From positions 180,019,596 to 180,083,595 of the forward strand of contig NC_090321.1 of NCBI RefSeq assembly GCF_040869045.1: a stretch of 64,000 nt of DNA, written 5' to 3'. Source of the stretch: Eurosta solidaginis. Its lineage: Eukaryota; Arthropoda; Insecta; Diptera; Tephritidae. Below the pieces are notes generated by a model. The model had not been told where the DNA came from. It did not search any database and saw only the letters and a list, made by a program, of their open reading frames with translations. The translations under genes were made by a program, and so were the position numbers. The number at the start of each line of letters is the position of its first letter. Within the stretch, counting starts at the first letter, position 1. This document shows positions 34,513 to 45,376 of this stretch, one piece after another.

Positions 34513-34697
34513 CTAATGACCGGGTTTTCAGTGCGAGTTTAAACTCCAGTTAAAGGTGACTACAGTTTCACCTTATCACTTTGTTCGAATACACACAATT
34601 TTGCTGATCATCTCAGCTTAAGCGGCCGTAGTGGCAGGGTTAAACTCTAATCAGCTTTAACTGGAGTTTAAACTCGCACTCAAAAACCGCGCATTAG
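34513..34697. mobile_element. 185-bp MITE with 43-bp inverted repeats
   Basis: The left arm CTAATGACCGGGTTTTCAGT... and the right arm, read inverted (CTAATGCGCGGTTTTTGAGT...), match over about 43 bp through GCGAGTTTAAACTCCAG. No coding sequence. The target duplication is unclear. Confidence 0.75.
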
Positions 34698-35298
34698 TAC
34701 ATTAAAAAAAATCCCAAATATTCATGAAAACGAAGAGAAATCGTGATTGGTTTTGATGCATAGAAACGTTTCTTTTAATCTAAACAAGTAATTTTCTCAA
34801 AAATGTTATATAATATTTAAAAAAAATGTATTTTGTAACTAGAGAACGTATACAGGAAGTGTAAACTCTCTGTTAATATAAAGGAATTTCAGGCTTAGCA
34901 TTTGAAGCTTAGTTCCCCTTGCCCATGCATATAAAAAATTTCCCGAAGCACTCTTATAAACATTCTCACTATACCAGAAAATACTTGCAGTTTTTAATTG
35001 TGAAAGACGGTGTAAAAGTACCAAAGAATGGGAAAAATAATTTCACTTGGAAAGTGTGAAAGCACGCTTAGGAAAAGAAAAAATTGAATTCTTCTTCTTA
35101 TGCTTTGCTTGTAACAAAAGTTTGAAGTTGGCTACTTTTTCATGTCAGATGGTGCCACTGTCGCTCGATCTAGCCTTATTTATAAAAAAATACGTGCAAT
35201 CTACCCATCATGCGTTCCCAAGATTGCGTTAAACGCATCTATATAAAAAACTATGTGACAGGGCTTCAATTCGCGCATGTAAATGTTGTGAGAAACAT

Positions 35299-35455
35299 TC
35301 AATCAAGTATTCTTGATTTTAAAAAAATTGAGAAAACGTTTTCCTCAAATTAATGAAAAGTTGTGTACAAAAATAAGAAATTCTACTCATTACAATGAAA
35401 TTTTCCTTAATTTAAAGACATTTTTTTAGGAAATGCTTTCCCTCATTTTAGTTAA
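35299..35455 (-). repeat. Dispersed AT-rich repeat, copy 2
   Basis: Reverse-complement counterpart of 11459-11605, sharing AATTTCTTATTTTTGTAC, ACAACTTTTCAT and TTGAGGAAAA in order. Confidence 0.6.
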
Positions 35456-35689
35456 GTTGTTTTTTTCCAGTCCCCATAGCTCGCTCCCGCTCTCTAGAAA
35501 CGTTTTTATAAGTCGCTTTAACTTGCAATCCAATTATTCTAAACCTGGGCTCGAATCTGGGCTCGGAGTAAAAAAAAATGTAAAATTCAGCAGTGGAAGC
35601 CTCCCTCCATCAAAAAACCCTCCCTCAGAACATTTTTTATACATAAATCGCTACAACTCTGAGTCTATTTGACATATACCAATTATATT

Positions 35690-35960
35690 TGATATTTGGC
35701 CAATGATAAGGACTATTTTAGGTTGAGATCGTTTGAAGGGACTACAATTTATAGCGATTTCGAGATCATTTTGTAGGAATCTCCGGTTAATTCCGGGATT
35801 GTTATTGGACTTTTTCGGGGCTATGTTGGAAATATCTCCAGAACCTCTCGACACTCTTTACCTTACATTTCTGGTATAATTTTGAATCGTCTAAAAATCA
35901 CTTCGGGATAATTTATGGATTGATTTCGGAATCATGTTGGGATTATTTTGCGATTAAATA
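35690..35960. repeat. Decayed tandem AT repeat
   Basis: Drifting motifs GGGATTATTTT, TTCGGAATCAT and TTTCGAGATCATTTT repeat at irregular spacing. They resemble the reverse complement of 8041-8450. Confidence 0.45.
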
Positions 35961-36103
35961 TTGCCTCGGCGGGCGACTTTCTTATGAAAATTTAAAGAGC
36001 ACATAACAACAGGAAGGACAAGGCGAAAACTATTTCGCCTGTAGTGAAAATCTCTTTAAACGTAACTTTTAACTTGGCTTATATAAATATAATCCATACT
36101 CAC

Positions 36104-36313
36104 TTGATAACTTAATCTATGTAGTTTAGTTTCTGTTAATAAGCTCGGCTTTTCAATGGCAGCCGCTGCCGCTTGTTGAGCTTCTACAACGATTTGTTGG
36201 AACTTTGTGGCATATTTTCGTTCCTTACGCTCTTTACGCTCCTGCCGCTTTTTACGTATCAAATCACGTACACGTTCAATACTGCGCGTCAATTTCGACT
36301 CTTCGCCGACTTC
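36104..36313 (-). CDS. NaCP60E: NaCP60E exon 14: start of the II-III linker
   Basis: Residues 865-934: EVGEESKLTRSIERVRDLI, then a highly basic KKRQERKERKERKYATKF helix-prone stretch, an alanine run, and LSYQ. Phase 0 both ends; donor GTGAGT. Confidence 0.95.
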
Positions 36314-38508
36314 CTAAATAACGGAGTGGAGAGAAAGAGAAATACGGTTTGATACTAAATTAATTTGTGTAAAAAAATGTTCTTTTGAGAAAAAGGCGTA
36401 GGAGTTGTAAATTTAGTTAATAATTTTTTGCTTGCTTTAGCGCCAATGTTATACAGAATTTTTCGTTTAAGTTACTTAAGTAATGAATTCAAAATTTATT
36501 TCTCGAAGTGGTTTAGGTTTTCCTAAGCTACTACAATACGCCAATTGGGAATATGCGTAAATTTTTTTCTACTTTGGATATTACACATGCAGTAACGCTT
36601 ACATTTATGTTCACATTAACAACAAAACCATGAAGTAACATCAATTAGCAAGCATTATTTTTATATATTTTTTTTAAAGGAGCATTACATAAGATTTTTA
36701 ATGCAGAAAAAGGTGCTCTATTTAGGTAAGTATATATTTGGTTTGTGGGGTTATTAAATCATTTAAATCACAGGAAATTACCTTCTTTTTGAAAATCTGT
36801 TTATTTTGTGTACATATATAATATTTTTTTTTATTTGGAGTTAGGTGAGTACTCATTTTCAATGTGGTTTTTTAAACATTTTCGTTTTAAAGGTGTATAC
36901 AACAAATACATAGTTCATAGTTTAATTACAACACAAACGTGGCGCCGTTGGGAGTACGATCATGAGAGACAATACATTTTTTTTAAACACAGTTGGTGCA
37001 TATTTGGTTATTGTTTTGTATATAAATACATAATTTGTAGTTTTTTTTTTACATTTAGGACAGCAAAAAAAAGTTAAACAATGTCAAAATTTATAGAAAA
37101 AAAATATTTTTTATTCATGTGCAAGTTTTTTTATAATATTTTTTATTGTTTTGAAAATAAGTAGATTTGTAGATTTATAATATTCGTTGCATTAAATTTA
37201 AAAAAGAGTCAGTTTAAATCATCCAAACACACACGAAAATGGAGGTACAACACAGTTTTGGGAAAATTTATTTAGTTTTTGCAGTATTTATTTTGTTGTT
37301 GTTGTTGAAATACACAAATAGATAGATATGAAGGACCGTTCACAAGTGTTCAACAGTTGAGCAGGGAAACATAGACGAGTCATAGAGAGGAAGATAATAG
37401 AAATAAAAAAATTATAGATTTTCTTAGATAAATGTTAGTATATAAGTTTGCAAATAACCTTTGGCGGCGATTTTGAGGTGTATCAATATTTTTAAAACTT
37501 TCGTTAGCAACAATATTGAACATCAGGGGAGAGAGAATGGAAGAGCGAAAGGGAGTGAAGGAGGGATAGATAGAGAAAAATAAAATAAAGGGGGTTTAAA
37601 GGGGAAGAGGAAGGGAGAACGTGGACGATAGGGAGGGGGAGAGGAAGTGTGTCAGGGAAAGGGAAAGAGAAAGAGGGATAGCGAAGTCGAAGAAGAGGGA
37701 GAGGGAAAGGAATAGGGCTAGGGATAGGAAGGAAAAGAGGGAGGTAAACGAAAGGAAGAGAAAGGAAGAGGGAAAGAAGACTCAGAGGGAATAAAAAAGG
37801 AAGAGATAGTGAAGAGGGAGAAGTTGAGAGAGGGGAGAGGCAACAATATTGTGCATTGTGAAATTCTGATTTGTTTTGTTTCGAAGAGTTTTCTAACTTA
37901 TTACATACAATTTTTTTAGTAACAGTTCCCAAACATTTTCACTTATGTACATACATTAATTTTAGATTTATTAAATTATAAGTTCGATTTTGCCCGTTAT
38001 ATAGCAAGTTATCCTTATCATTGCTGATTTGCAATAATTGACACCACACCAGTTGGGAGCACCTATGGACATCATGTTTGCCTACGCCTGTTTCTCTCAA
38101 ACCAACAAAAGCCTGACAGACAAGAGAAATACTTTCTGGGCCCGAGAGTCTTGAACTTTTGCACGTCATTTGAGGAAGGTGTATACGCAGGGAGCTTATT
38201 TAAAATTAGGTGTTCTATCAATAGAGCACTAGAAGCTATTCAAAATTGTATTCCTGTTTATCTGGTCGCCTTGAAGCATTTGAGTTGGAAAACTTAATTC
38301 CATTCCCAATAAAGCGACCCTAGCTTTAATACTATTTCATATAAACATGTCTCTTGATAGAATTGCAATTCTCGTTTTGCCAGGATAGTGGCGTGGACAT
38401 CAATATCTGATCTTAAATCGTGCCTGTGAAGAAAGCAGAAGAAACTTCGGAGGAAGCGTTGTTAACCTGCAAACGCATCAATATATACATATATATGTAT
38501 ATTGCTAG
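36314..38508. other. Start of the 12.1-kb intron between exons 13 and 14
   Basis: Mostly AT-rich. 37505-37845 is a purine-rich (GA) low-complexity tract on the plus strand, of which the plausible-looking minus-strand open frame is a by-product. No gene was recognised. Confidence 0.5.
37505..37845. repeat. GA-rich low-complexity tract
   Basis: Nearly all purine on the plus strand (GGGAGAGG, AAGGAAGAG and similar) without fixed period. The transcript of the host gene would be pyrimidine-rich here. Confidence 0.75.
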
Positions 38509-39175
38509 GTAGCCATTAAGGCAATAATCTCACACAATATTTCACCATTTAATGGCCTTGAATGCAATGAAGCATTGGAGAGACTTCGCTCACGCCTGCC
38601 CACACATGTATTCTGGGTTTCCGGTCATAAAGAAATGGATGGTAACGGAAAGGCCAATGAGTTGGCGGTATTCGCTTGGGAGAACTTAAAAGGAGACAAG
38701 AGTTGGTTATGATCCATCAAGCAGGAAAGGCGTCGATACAAGCGTATGGCTACTAAATATCTAAGATCATGTGCAATTCCTCCGATATTAGACTTGTAAA
38801 GTTCCTCTTATTTCTAAAGAGAAAATACTTAAGACTCATGATGGCCATTATAGCTGTACACTGCCTTCCGGCGTCGCTAACAGCAGATGTAGTAGGTCCT
38901 GGCTGCAGGAAGAAACGGTAAGCGCGTTCTGTATTCGTGTTCTGTGCTCGCGAGGTCAAGACTCTGAGTGCAGGCAGCAGAGTTGCCAGATCTCGCGACA
39001 GCAATTGTGCTAGGTCCTGAAATTTTCTAGTATTTGCCAAGAGGTCAGAGTTTTTTTACAAAATAAGTCCCAAGTTCCTAATTCTGGGTTTTCCGTGTGA
39101 TCGTCAAACAAACTCTGGTAACACTATGAACATATTCAGTCCATGTGAGGTCTTCATTGACCGGTCAGTTCAATG
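38509..39175 (+). mobile_element. LOA-like LINE 3' fragment, decayed
   Basis: The plus strand reads AIKAIISH, FWVSGHKEMDGNGKANELA and KISKIMC-like stretches interrupted by stops. This is the RNase H and C-terminal part of the family that is complete at 39321-44774. It ends near TTGACCGGTCAGTTCAA, the family 3' end. It sits antisense to the host gene. Confidence 0.7.
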
Positions 39176-39425
39176 CAACCTTGGTCGCCTATAAGCAGTT
39201 TAGTCTTGATTCCCGAGAGGTTCTTGAAGAGGAGTTTAGACTTTGTGGTATACTGCTGGACAATAAAATAAAGTCTAAAAAAAACATGGACGTACGTAAT
39301 AAATTAAAAACAAATGTAGGTAGGTAGGTAGGTTGAACTGGCCGGTCCATGAGGACCTCACATAGACTGATTGAGTCCGTAGTGTTACCAGAAGTTTGTT
39401 TTAACGACCAAACTGAAAAACCCTA

Positions 39426-42400
39426 TCAAAAACCAGGACCTATGTTATAAAATAACTCCGTCCTCTTGGCAAATACTAGAAGCTTCCTAGGACTTAAGCC
39501 ACTTGCTGCTTCTAGATCTGACAGCTGTATCACTCCTAATAGCTGGAGTCTTAGCCTGGCAAGTGCAGGGCACGAGCACAGAACGTGCTCGATCGTTTCC
39601 TCCTCCAACCCGCACTTCCTACACCTGCTATCACTGACCAAGCCTAATTTAAAGGCATGCGACGCCAGAAGGCAGTGTCCAGTCAGAATACCCGTCATGA
39701 GTCTACAGTCCTCTCTTTTTAATGATAGAAGCAACTGTGTTAGTCTAAGGTTGTAAGACCTACACATTATCTTCGACACTTTACAGCCCCGCGCTTGAAC
39801 CCACGCCTTTTCTGCTTGGTCGATCATGTGCACCTCTCGCATTCGCTTAATCTCGCCCAATCTAATTGGGACGTCTACGGAGCAAGATTCAAGGGATGCG
39901 CCCTTTTTAGCTAATTCGTCCGCTTTTTCATTCCCATCTATTCCCATATGCCCTGGGACCCAATATAGATGTATGCTTCTCCCTGTCCCGATTCTCTCCA
40001 GAGACTGCTTACACTCTAACACGCATTTAGATGCTGTGCTATGCGAGATTATTGCCTTAATTGCTGCTTGACTGTCAATATAAAAGTTAACACGGTTGCA
40101 GCTTAAGCTATTCTCTTCCAGGGTTTCTACTGCTTTGGTTACGGCTAATATTTCCGCTTGGAAAACGCTACAGTAATCCGGCAGCCTGTAGGATCTGCTT
40201 AATTCCGGATCAGTGCAGTATACCGCAGACCCTACTCCTTCCACTATTTTGGAACCATCGGTGTACACATGTATCGCCTCGTCCGCCATTTGCGCACCCT
40301 TGCGCCAACCGTCCACCTCTATTGTGGCCTTAAGATCTCCCTCAAAGTGCAGGTAGGGAATCATGTAGTCTGTTCGTCTTGTGACTGAGGACGCTATACT
40401 ACTATGGCCATATGGTCGGCGCTCAAGCTGCCCCGAAGCATCGAGCCTGGTTGCGGTCGTTAACGCTTTGTTCTTTGCTACCAGGTCTACAGGTGGAATG
40501 TGCAGAATGGCATACAGTGCAGCCGTCGGGGTTGTTTTCAGGGCTCCCGTAATGCAAAGCATCGATAGTCTGCATACCCCCTCTAATTTTTTGAGGTATG
40601 TTGTTTTTTGTGTGGCTTTCGACCAAACAAGAACTCCATAGTATAGAATAGGGCTTACAATCGCTGTAAAAACCCAATGAGAAAGAGAGGGCGATAGGCC
40701 CCACGTACACCCCAGCATTCTTTTACATGCATAGAGTGCCGTTGAGGCCTTCTTGACCCTCTCCTCCAAGTTGAGCTTCCATGACAGCTTACTGTCTAGG
40801 ATGATTCCTAGATATTTTGTGCAAGGTTTCTCCTGTAAGGTCACCGCTCCTAACTTTGGCCTGGTCCAATTTGGGACCTTGTACCTCTTTGTAAACAAGA
40901 CCATATCCGTCTTCTCCGCATTGACTTTCAGCCCGACATTAGATGCCCAGGTATGAATATCCCGAAGCGCCCGATCCATCAAAGAACTAATCGTTGGAAG
41001 GCATTTTCCACTTATGACAATTGCAACGTCATCTGCGTAAGCCGTAAGTTTTACGGTCCCTCATCGAATTGCCTGAGCAGTTGGTTGATGACCAGTGTCC
41101 ACAGCAGAGGTGATAGCACCCCTCCCTGCGGCGTGCCCCTGTCCACTGATTTCGTGGCCTCGTACAATCCCCATTGTGATGTAATCTTTCTGCAATTTAA
41201 CATGCAGCCGATCCATCTGATTAAGGCAGGATGTACTTTAATGTAATTAAGACCATCCATAATCGCCCATTTTGCAACATTATTGAAAGCCCCGGCAATG
41301 TCCAAGAAGACTCCTAGAGCATACTCCTTATATTCCAGGGATTTCTCTATGCTTATTACCACCCTATGCAATGCGGTGTCTACCGACTTGCCTTTGGTGT
41401 ACGCATGCTGTGTTGTGGAGAGCAGCTTTTCATCCACGTTGGACTTTATGTACACATCTATCAGCCTCTCAAAGGTTTTGAGCAGAAATGATGTTAAGCT
41501 AATGGGTCTATAGTCTTTGGGATACACGTGACCGATCTTCCCCGCCTTTGGTAGAAAAGCTACACGAGCAGTTCTCCAAGAGTGCGGTACATGATTCAGT
41601 CTTATGCACCCATCGAATATTATTTTAAGCCATTCCACGACCGCCCTACTTGAGACTTGTAGCATGGCCGGGAATATACCATCTGGGCCCGGCGATTTAA
41701 ACTTAGAAAACGTCTTCACTGCCCACTCGATCTTGGTATCGGTCACCAAGCCCGGCACCACTAGCTCCGTGATCGAAGTGTGAGTGATGTCTGCTGGTTC
41801 TTCTAAACCGTCTCCCGATGGGAAATGTGTATCAAGAAGCACCTCAAGGGATTCCTCACTATCACGTGACCATTCCCCGTTCTCTTTCTTTATTAGTCCC
41901 TGGACTATGTTTCCCTTTGCTAGGACTTTTTTCAACCGTGCTGTTTCACTGGAGCACTCTATGTCCGTACAGAAACTTTTCCATGAGTTTCTCTTCGCCC
42001 TGGTAATTTCACGCTTGTAGATCCTCAGTAGATCCCTGTACTCGTCCCGACACGCTTCGCTTTCCGCGGTCTTTGCGAGTTTAAACATTTCTTTTACCTG
42101 TCTTCTTAGAAGACTCAGCTCATTGCTCCACTATGGCGGCTTTGCTTTTCCTCTGAATCTTCTTAGAGGGCAAGCTTTGTTATACGCAGTCATAAGCGTC
42201 CTTGTTAGGAATTCATTCGACTCCTCCAGTTCCTCTACATTAGCAACCTCTTTGGGTTGTCCCAGTTTCGTTTCTACATGTTTCTGTAATTTAGTCCAAT
42301 TCGTTGCCCTAGGGTTTCTAAAGGTTCCTCCCTTCTCTACCCTCTTTAGTGGGATGCTGAAGCTTATATACGCATGGTCGGAGAAGGATGGTCTATCGAG

Positions 42401-43005
42401 AACCATCCAATCATACCTTGATAGATCACGCTCGGAGCTCAATGTAATATCCAGAACATTGCTGGATGTTGGACCAATGTATGTAGGAACATTTCCCCTG
42501 TTGGCTATCTGCAAATTGGTTTGCAGGATGTAACAAAATAGAGATTCGCCTCTCTCGTTCGTATCTGCTCCTCCCCACGCATTGTGGTGCGCATTTGCAT
42601 CTGCGCCTATGACCAACCGCCCTTTGCGCCCTTCCTCCTGTACTAGCCTTTTGCACTCCATCGGTGGAACCTCCGCAGCATGAGCCATGTAGCGGACGCC
42701 AGGATAAATGCCTGCTTATTCTTTTGCTCAACGGCCACCGCTACGAGATCCTCGGTGGTGTAATTAGGCAGCATATATGAATGCAGCTGTTTCCTTACCA
42801 TTACTACAGCTCGCACCCGTCCTTCCGTTTGTGCGTAGTAAACGCCAAACCCGCGCGTGCTAAGTCCAGAAACCTTTCCTCCCGATGAGGGCCACGGCTT
42901 CTGGATCAGCGCCACGTCAAACGAACCCTCCTCAAGGGTTAGGAGGAGTTCGCTCGACGCCACTTTACTGTGTTGGAGGTTTATCTGTAGGACTCGCAGC
43001 ACCAT
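39426..43005 (-). pseudogene. LINE ORF2: endonuclease, reverse transcriptase, RNase H (broken)
   Basis: The endonuclease starts MVLRVLQINLQHSKVASSE at 43005 and overlaps the end of ORF1 by 41 bases. A frameshift lies at about 42640-42690, before LVIGADANAHHNAW. An in-frame TAG sits at 42131-42133. RT motifs follow: SPGPDGIFPAML, PKDYRPISLTSFLLK, RGTPQGGVLSPLLW. A second frameshift near 41040-41060 precedes AYADDVAI (YADD at 41028-41039). RNase H shows YTDGSKI, FQAEILAV, YIDSQAAIKA and NEKADELAKKG. The C terminus has CRKCGLEEETIEHVLCSC. The stop is at 39426. The rest of the frame is well preserved. Confidence 0.85.
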
Positions 43006-44569
43006 TGGGCTGTTTGTCCCCCTCTAGCACCTTCGTCTTGACGTCGTCGTCCTCCTCTTGCCCTTTTGGTTTAGAGTATTCGAGGCCCCCTTCAGCCCCT
43101 CGTGAATGTTGTGCCGTGTGTTCCTCTGTGCGAGTCACAGCACCATTTAGCGGTTGGTCCTCTTCTAGCACGTTCGTGGTGACGTCGGGGACCTCCACCT
43201 GTCTTTTTTCCCTTAGGCTTCTGAGGTCCTTTTCGACTTCGCCCACTTCCAGCGTGTTAGGATTTTTATCCTCGGGACTTCTTTTCCTGAGTCGCATGTA
43301 AATTTTGCAAGTGCCAAAGGACATTTTGCCAAGCTGCGTGTACAAAATATCCTCCGCCTGCTTGTTTATTTGGAAGATGTAGAACTGACCATCCTCGGTA
43401 GGCCGAGATACAGTAAGTACCTTCCAATCCTGTGTCGGTATGTTCGGATTCTGATTCTGCAGAAGTCGCAGTGTATCCTCCGACTTCATCACGCATGGTA
43501 TCCATACCTTAACTTTTGGTACCGTGGGGATTTGCGCTTTATCCACCACCTCAAACCGCGCATTCGTGCCTTGCCTTTGGAGGTTTGGAACGACTTCCTC
43601 CAGCCACCGCAAGCTCGCGATGTTGTCGCACGCTATCATCTTCACACCATTATACCATCCCCCCGAATCAAAGGTTGGAAGGGGCTTACTTGGTTGTTCC
43701 CGCATCATCTTAAGCACTAAGCTAATAAGCTCCCTTTCCACAGATCTCCACCTTTCAGTAGTCATTTGTCCGAACGGACTGCTACGATCAACCAGCGCCA
43801 CAGTCAGTGACTGCTTTGCCACATCACTCATCTTCTCGGGAAAAGCTGGAGTCTTAGTGTTATCTCCCTTTGGAACCTCCGAGAACACCGGAGTCTTCGC
43901 GTTAACTCCCTTTAGCGCCTCCGAGAAAGCCGGAGTCTTAGCGTTATCTCCCTTTGGCTTATCTCCTACTTCCGTAGTTGGAACTTCCCTCTGACTGGCA
44001 GCTTTCGAGGTAGTTGCTACCTCGCTATTGGAACCCATCTGTCTTACAGCTTTGGGCCTACTTGTCTTGTCTATGCGACTGCCCTGCCTCGCGGCTCTAG
44101 GACTGGGTCCTTTCTGCCTCTTGAAAGCAGGCTTGTCGCCTTCTGCCGAACGTTGCCTCTTCATTCTGCCATTCGACGCTTCTTCCTCCTCGTACCGGTT
44201 GCAGAACCGAGGGTTTCTCGCAGCAAACCTTTTGAACTGCCTTCGACCTACTTCTACCGCTTCATGGGCCCATTCCAAGCGCTCGATCTCCACTTCTGTT
44301 GGGTCGACCACTGCTCCCAAGCGTTGTACAATTCTTAGTGCTGCACGGTACTGCGAGAGAGCTCTTTTACTTCCTCTGCTCCGTACCCTTCTCCACTCTT
44401 CTACTCCGTTTTCATTTGTGTGCTTCTCCAACACGGAGTTCATTGAATCAGCACTACTCTCGCTCCCCGAGTCCGACGCATCGCTTAATTCGTATTTGTC
44501 GTCCTTGGATTGCGACTCAGTCCTCCTCTTTACATCCTCCTTATTACATTCAGGTAATGAGTTGTTCAT
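42965..44569 (-). CDS. LINE ORF1, nucleic-acid-binding (gag-like) protein, open
   Basis: 534 codons from the ATG at 44569 (MNNSLPECNKEDVKRR). The frame is also open upstream to the element edge but without a better ATG, and that stretch fits a 5' UTR. The N-terminal third is acidic then basic, the middle is rich in K, R and P, and the C-terminal third (GGWYNGVKMIACDN ... KVWIPCVM) resembles the conserved ORF1 domain of LOA-type dipteran LINEs. No CCHC knuckles were seen. ORF1 proteins bind element RNA for retrotransposition. No stop or frameshift. Confidence 0.8.
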   Translation of the reverse strand: MNNSLPECNKEDVKRRTESQSKDDKYELSDASDSGSESSADSMNSVLEKHTNENGVEEWRRVRSRGSKRALSQYRAALRIVQRLGAVVDPTEVEIERLEWAHEAVEVGRRQFKRFAARNPRFCNRYEEEEASNGRMKRQRSAEGDKPAFKRQKGPSPRAARQGSRIDKTSRPKAVRQMGSNSEVATTSKAASQREVPTTEVGDKPKGDNAKTPAFSEALKGVNAKTPVFSEVPKGDNTKTPAFPEKMSDVAKQSLTVALVDRSSPFGQMTTERWRSVERELISLVLKMMREQPSKPLPTFDSGGWYNGVKMIACDNIASLRWLEEVVPNLQRQGTNARFEVVDKAQIPTVPKVKVWIPCVMKSEDTLRLLQNQNPNIPTQDWKVLTVSRPTEDGQFYIFQINKQAEDILYTQLGKMSFGTCKIYMRLRKRSPEDKNPNTLEVGEVEKDLRSLREKRQVEVPDVTTNVLEEDQPLNGAVTRTEEHTAQHSRGAEGGLEYSKPKGQEEDDDVKTKVLEGDKQPNGAASPTDKPPTQ

Positions 44570-44788
44570 CTTGGTCGTACGACCACCTGCCCGACAAGGC
44601 GGGCTCAGCGGTCCAGTATTATATACGGGGAAAGAACCGTCCGCCACAGCAGCGCCCCTTACTGCGGTAAGGCCATAACTACTTCCCGAGATGGCCCGGT
44701 ATCGGGAAGGCTCCGTTCGAATACAGCCGAATTTATCCCCTGGCTGCAAATCGTCCAATAGGCGCGGTCCGCATAAAAACAAATGTAG

Positions 44789-44995
44789 CTGGCATTAAAT
44801 TGCTATGGAAGAATGGGTGGCATAGAACTTACATATCAAATTTTAATGAGACGGACGCGCGTACGGACATGGCTTAATGAATTGCTTTTTTCACCCTGAG
44901 CCTTTTGGTAGTCTAAGGGAAGTCTAAATTTATCTCGATTGTTTTATATAAAATTGCACACAAATAATGTGCTATGCGCAGCTGAGTATAAAAAT
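44789..44995 (+). repeat. INE-1/mini-me-like 3' end, copy 4 (truncated)
   Basis: GACGGACGCGCGTACGGACATGGCTTAATGAATT, a TA/CTATATC-like stretch (broken here: ACGGACATGGCTTAATG is the core) and CAGCTGAGTATAAAAA end it as in the full copies. The 5' hairpin part is absent or separated by the LINE insertion. Confidence 0.6.
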
Positions 44996-45376
44996 TAAAG
45001 TAGATTCATAACATCTGTCACCATGCAATAATCCTTTATAAAGCACCGAATCCTGTAGTCAAAAAGTGTTTTGTGCTGCGAATTTTTTCATATTTCAAAA
45101 ATATTGAAACACCTCTGAAGATTGTGGTCAGTGTTGTTTACAAAATCCATGTTGAGTAAGTTTTTTTGAAGTATTGGTTGTATACATTTGTATTAACATT
45201 ATTGTTTAATATATGTATGGATATTAGCAATGCATTTCACTTTATAAGTTTAATTATTATGATGTCATATGGCCGTATGTATGAATATTCGGATGCAAAT
45301 GCAAAATGCTTATTAGATTATAAAGATTAAGTATTATGATGTGTCAGAGTGTATTTATTATCTTTTTTCTAGATTT

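Larger units (their letters stand above)
34254..36103. other. 1.85-kb intron between exons 14 and 15
   Basis: Holds a small MITE (34513-34697), a dispersed repeat copy (35299-35455) and a decayed tandem repeat (35690-35960). The rest is unassigned. Confidence 0.5.
39321..44774 (-). mobile_element. Near-complete LOA-like LINE (I superfamily), 5454 bp
   Basis: A perfect 14-bp duplication AAAAACAAATGTAG flanks the element (39307-39320, 44775-44788). Order on the minus strand: about 205 bp 5' UTR, ORF1, a 41-bp ORF overlap, ORF2 (endonuclease, reverse transcriptase, RNase H, C-terminal zinc region), about 100 bp 3' UTR and a (CCTA)n tail. RNase H downstream of RT places it in the I/LOA group and excludes Jockey; LOA is inferred from ISLTSFLLKTFERL-type RT sequence. 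ORF2 carries two frameshifts and one stop, so this copy is probably not active, though young. It lies in the sense orientation of NaCP60E. Confidence 0.88.

Noticed and set aside
37504..37932. A 142-codon leucine/serine/proline-rich open frame
   Set aside because: It is a by-product of the GA-rich tract; no domain or start context supports it.
42885..44678. Long plus-strand open frames (up to 216 codons) opposite the LINE
   Set aside because: They are antisense shadows of LINE ORF1 and the ORF1/ORF2 overlap, with no recognisable domains.
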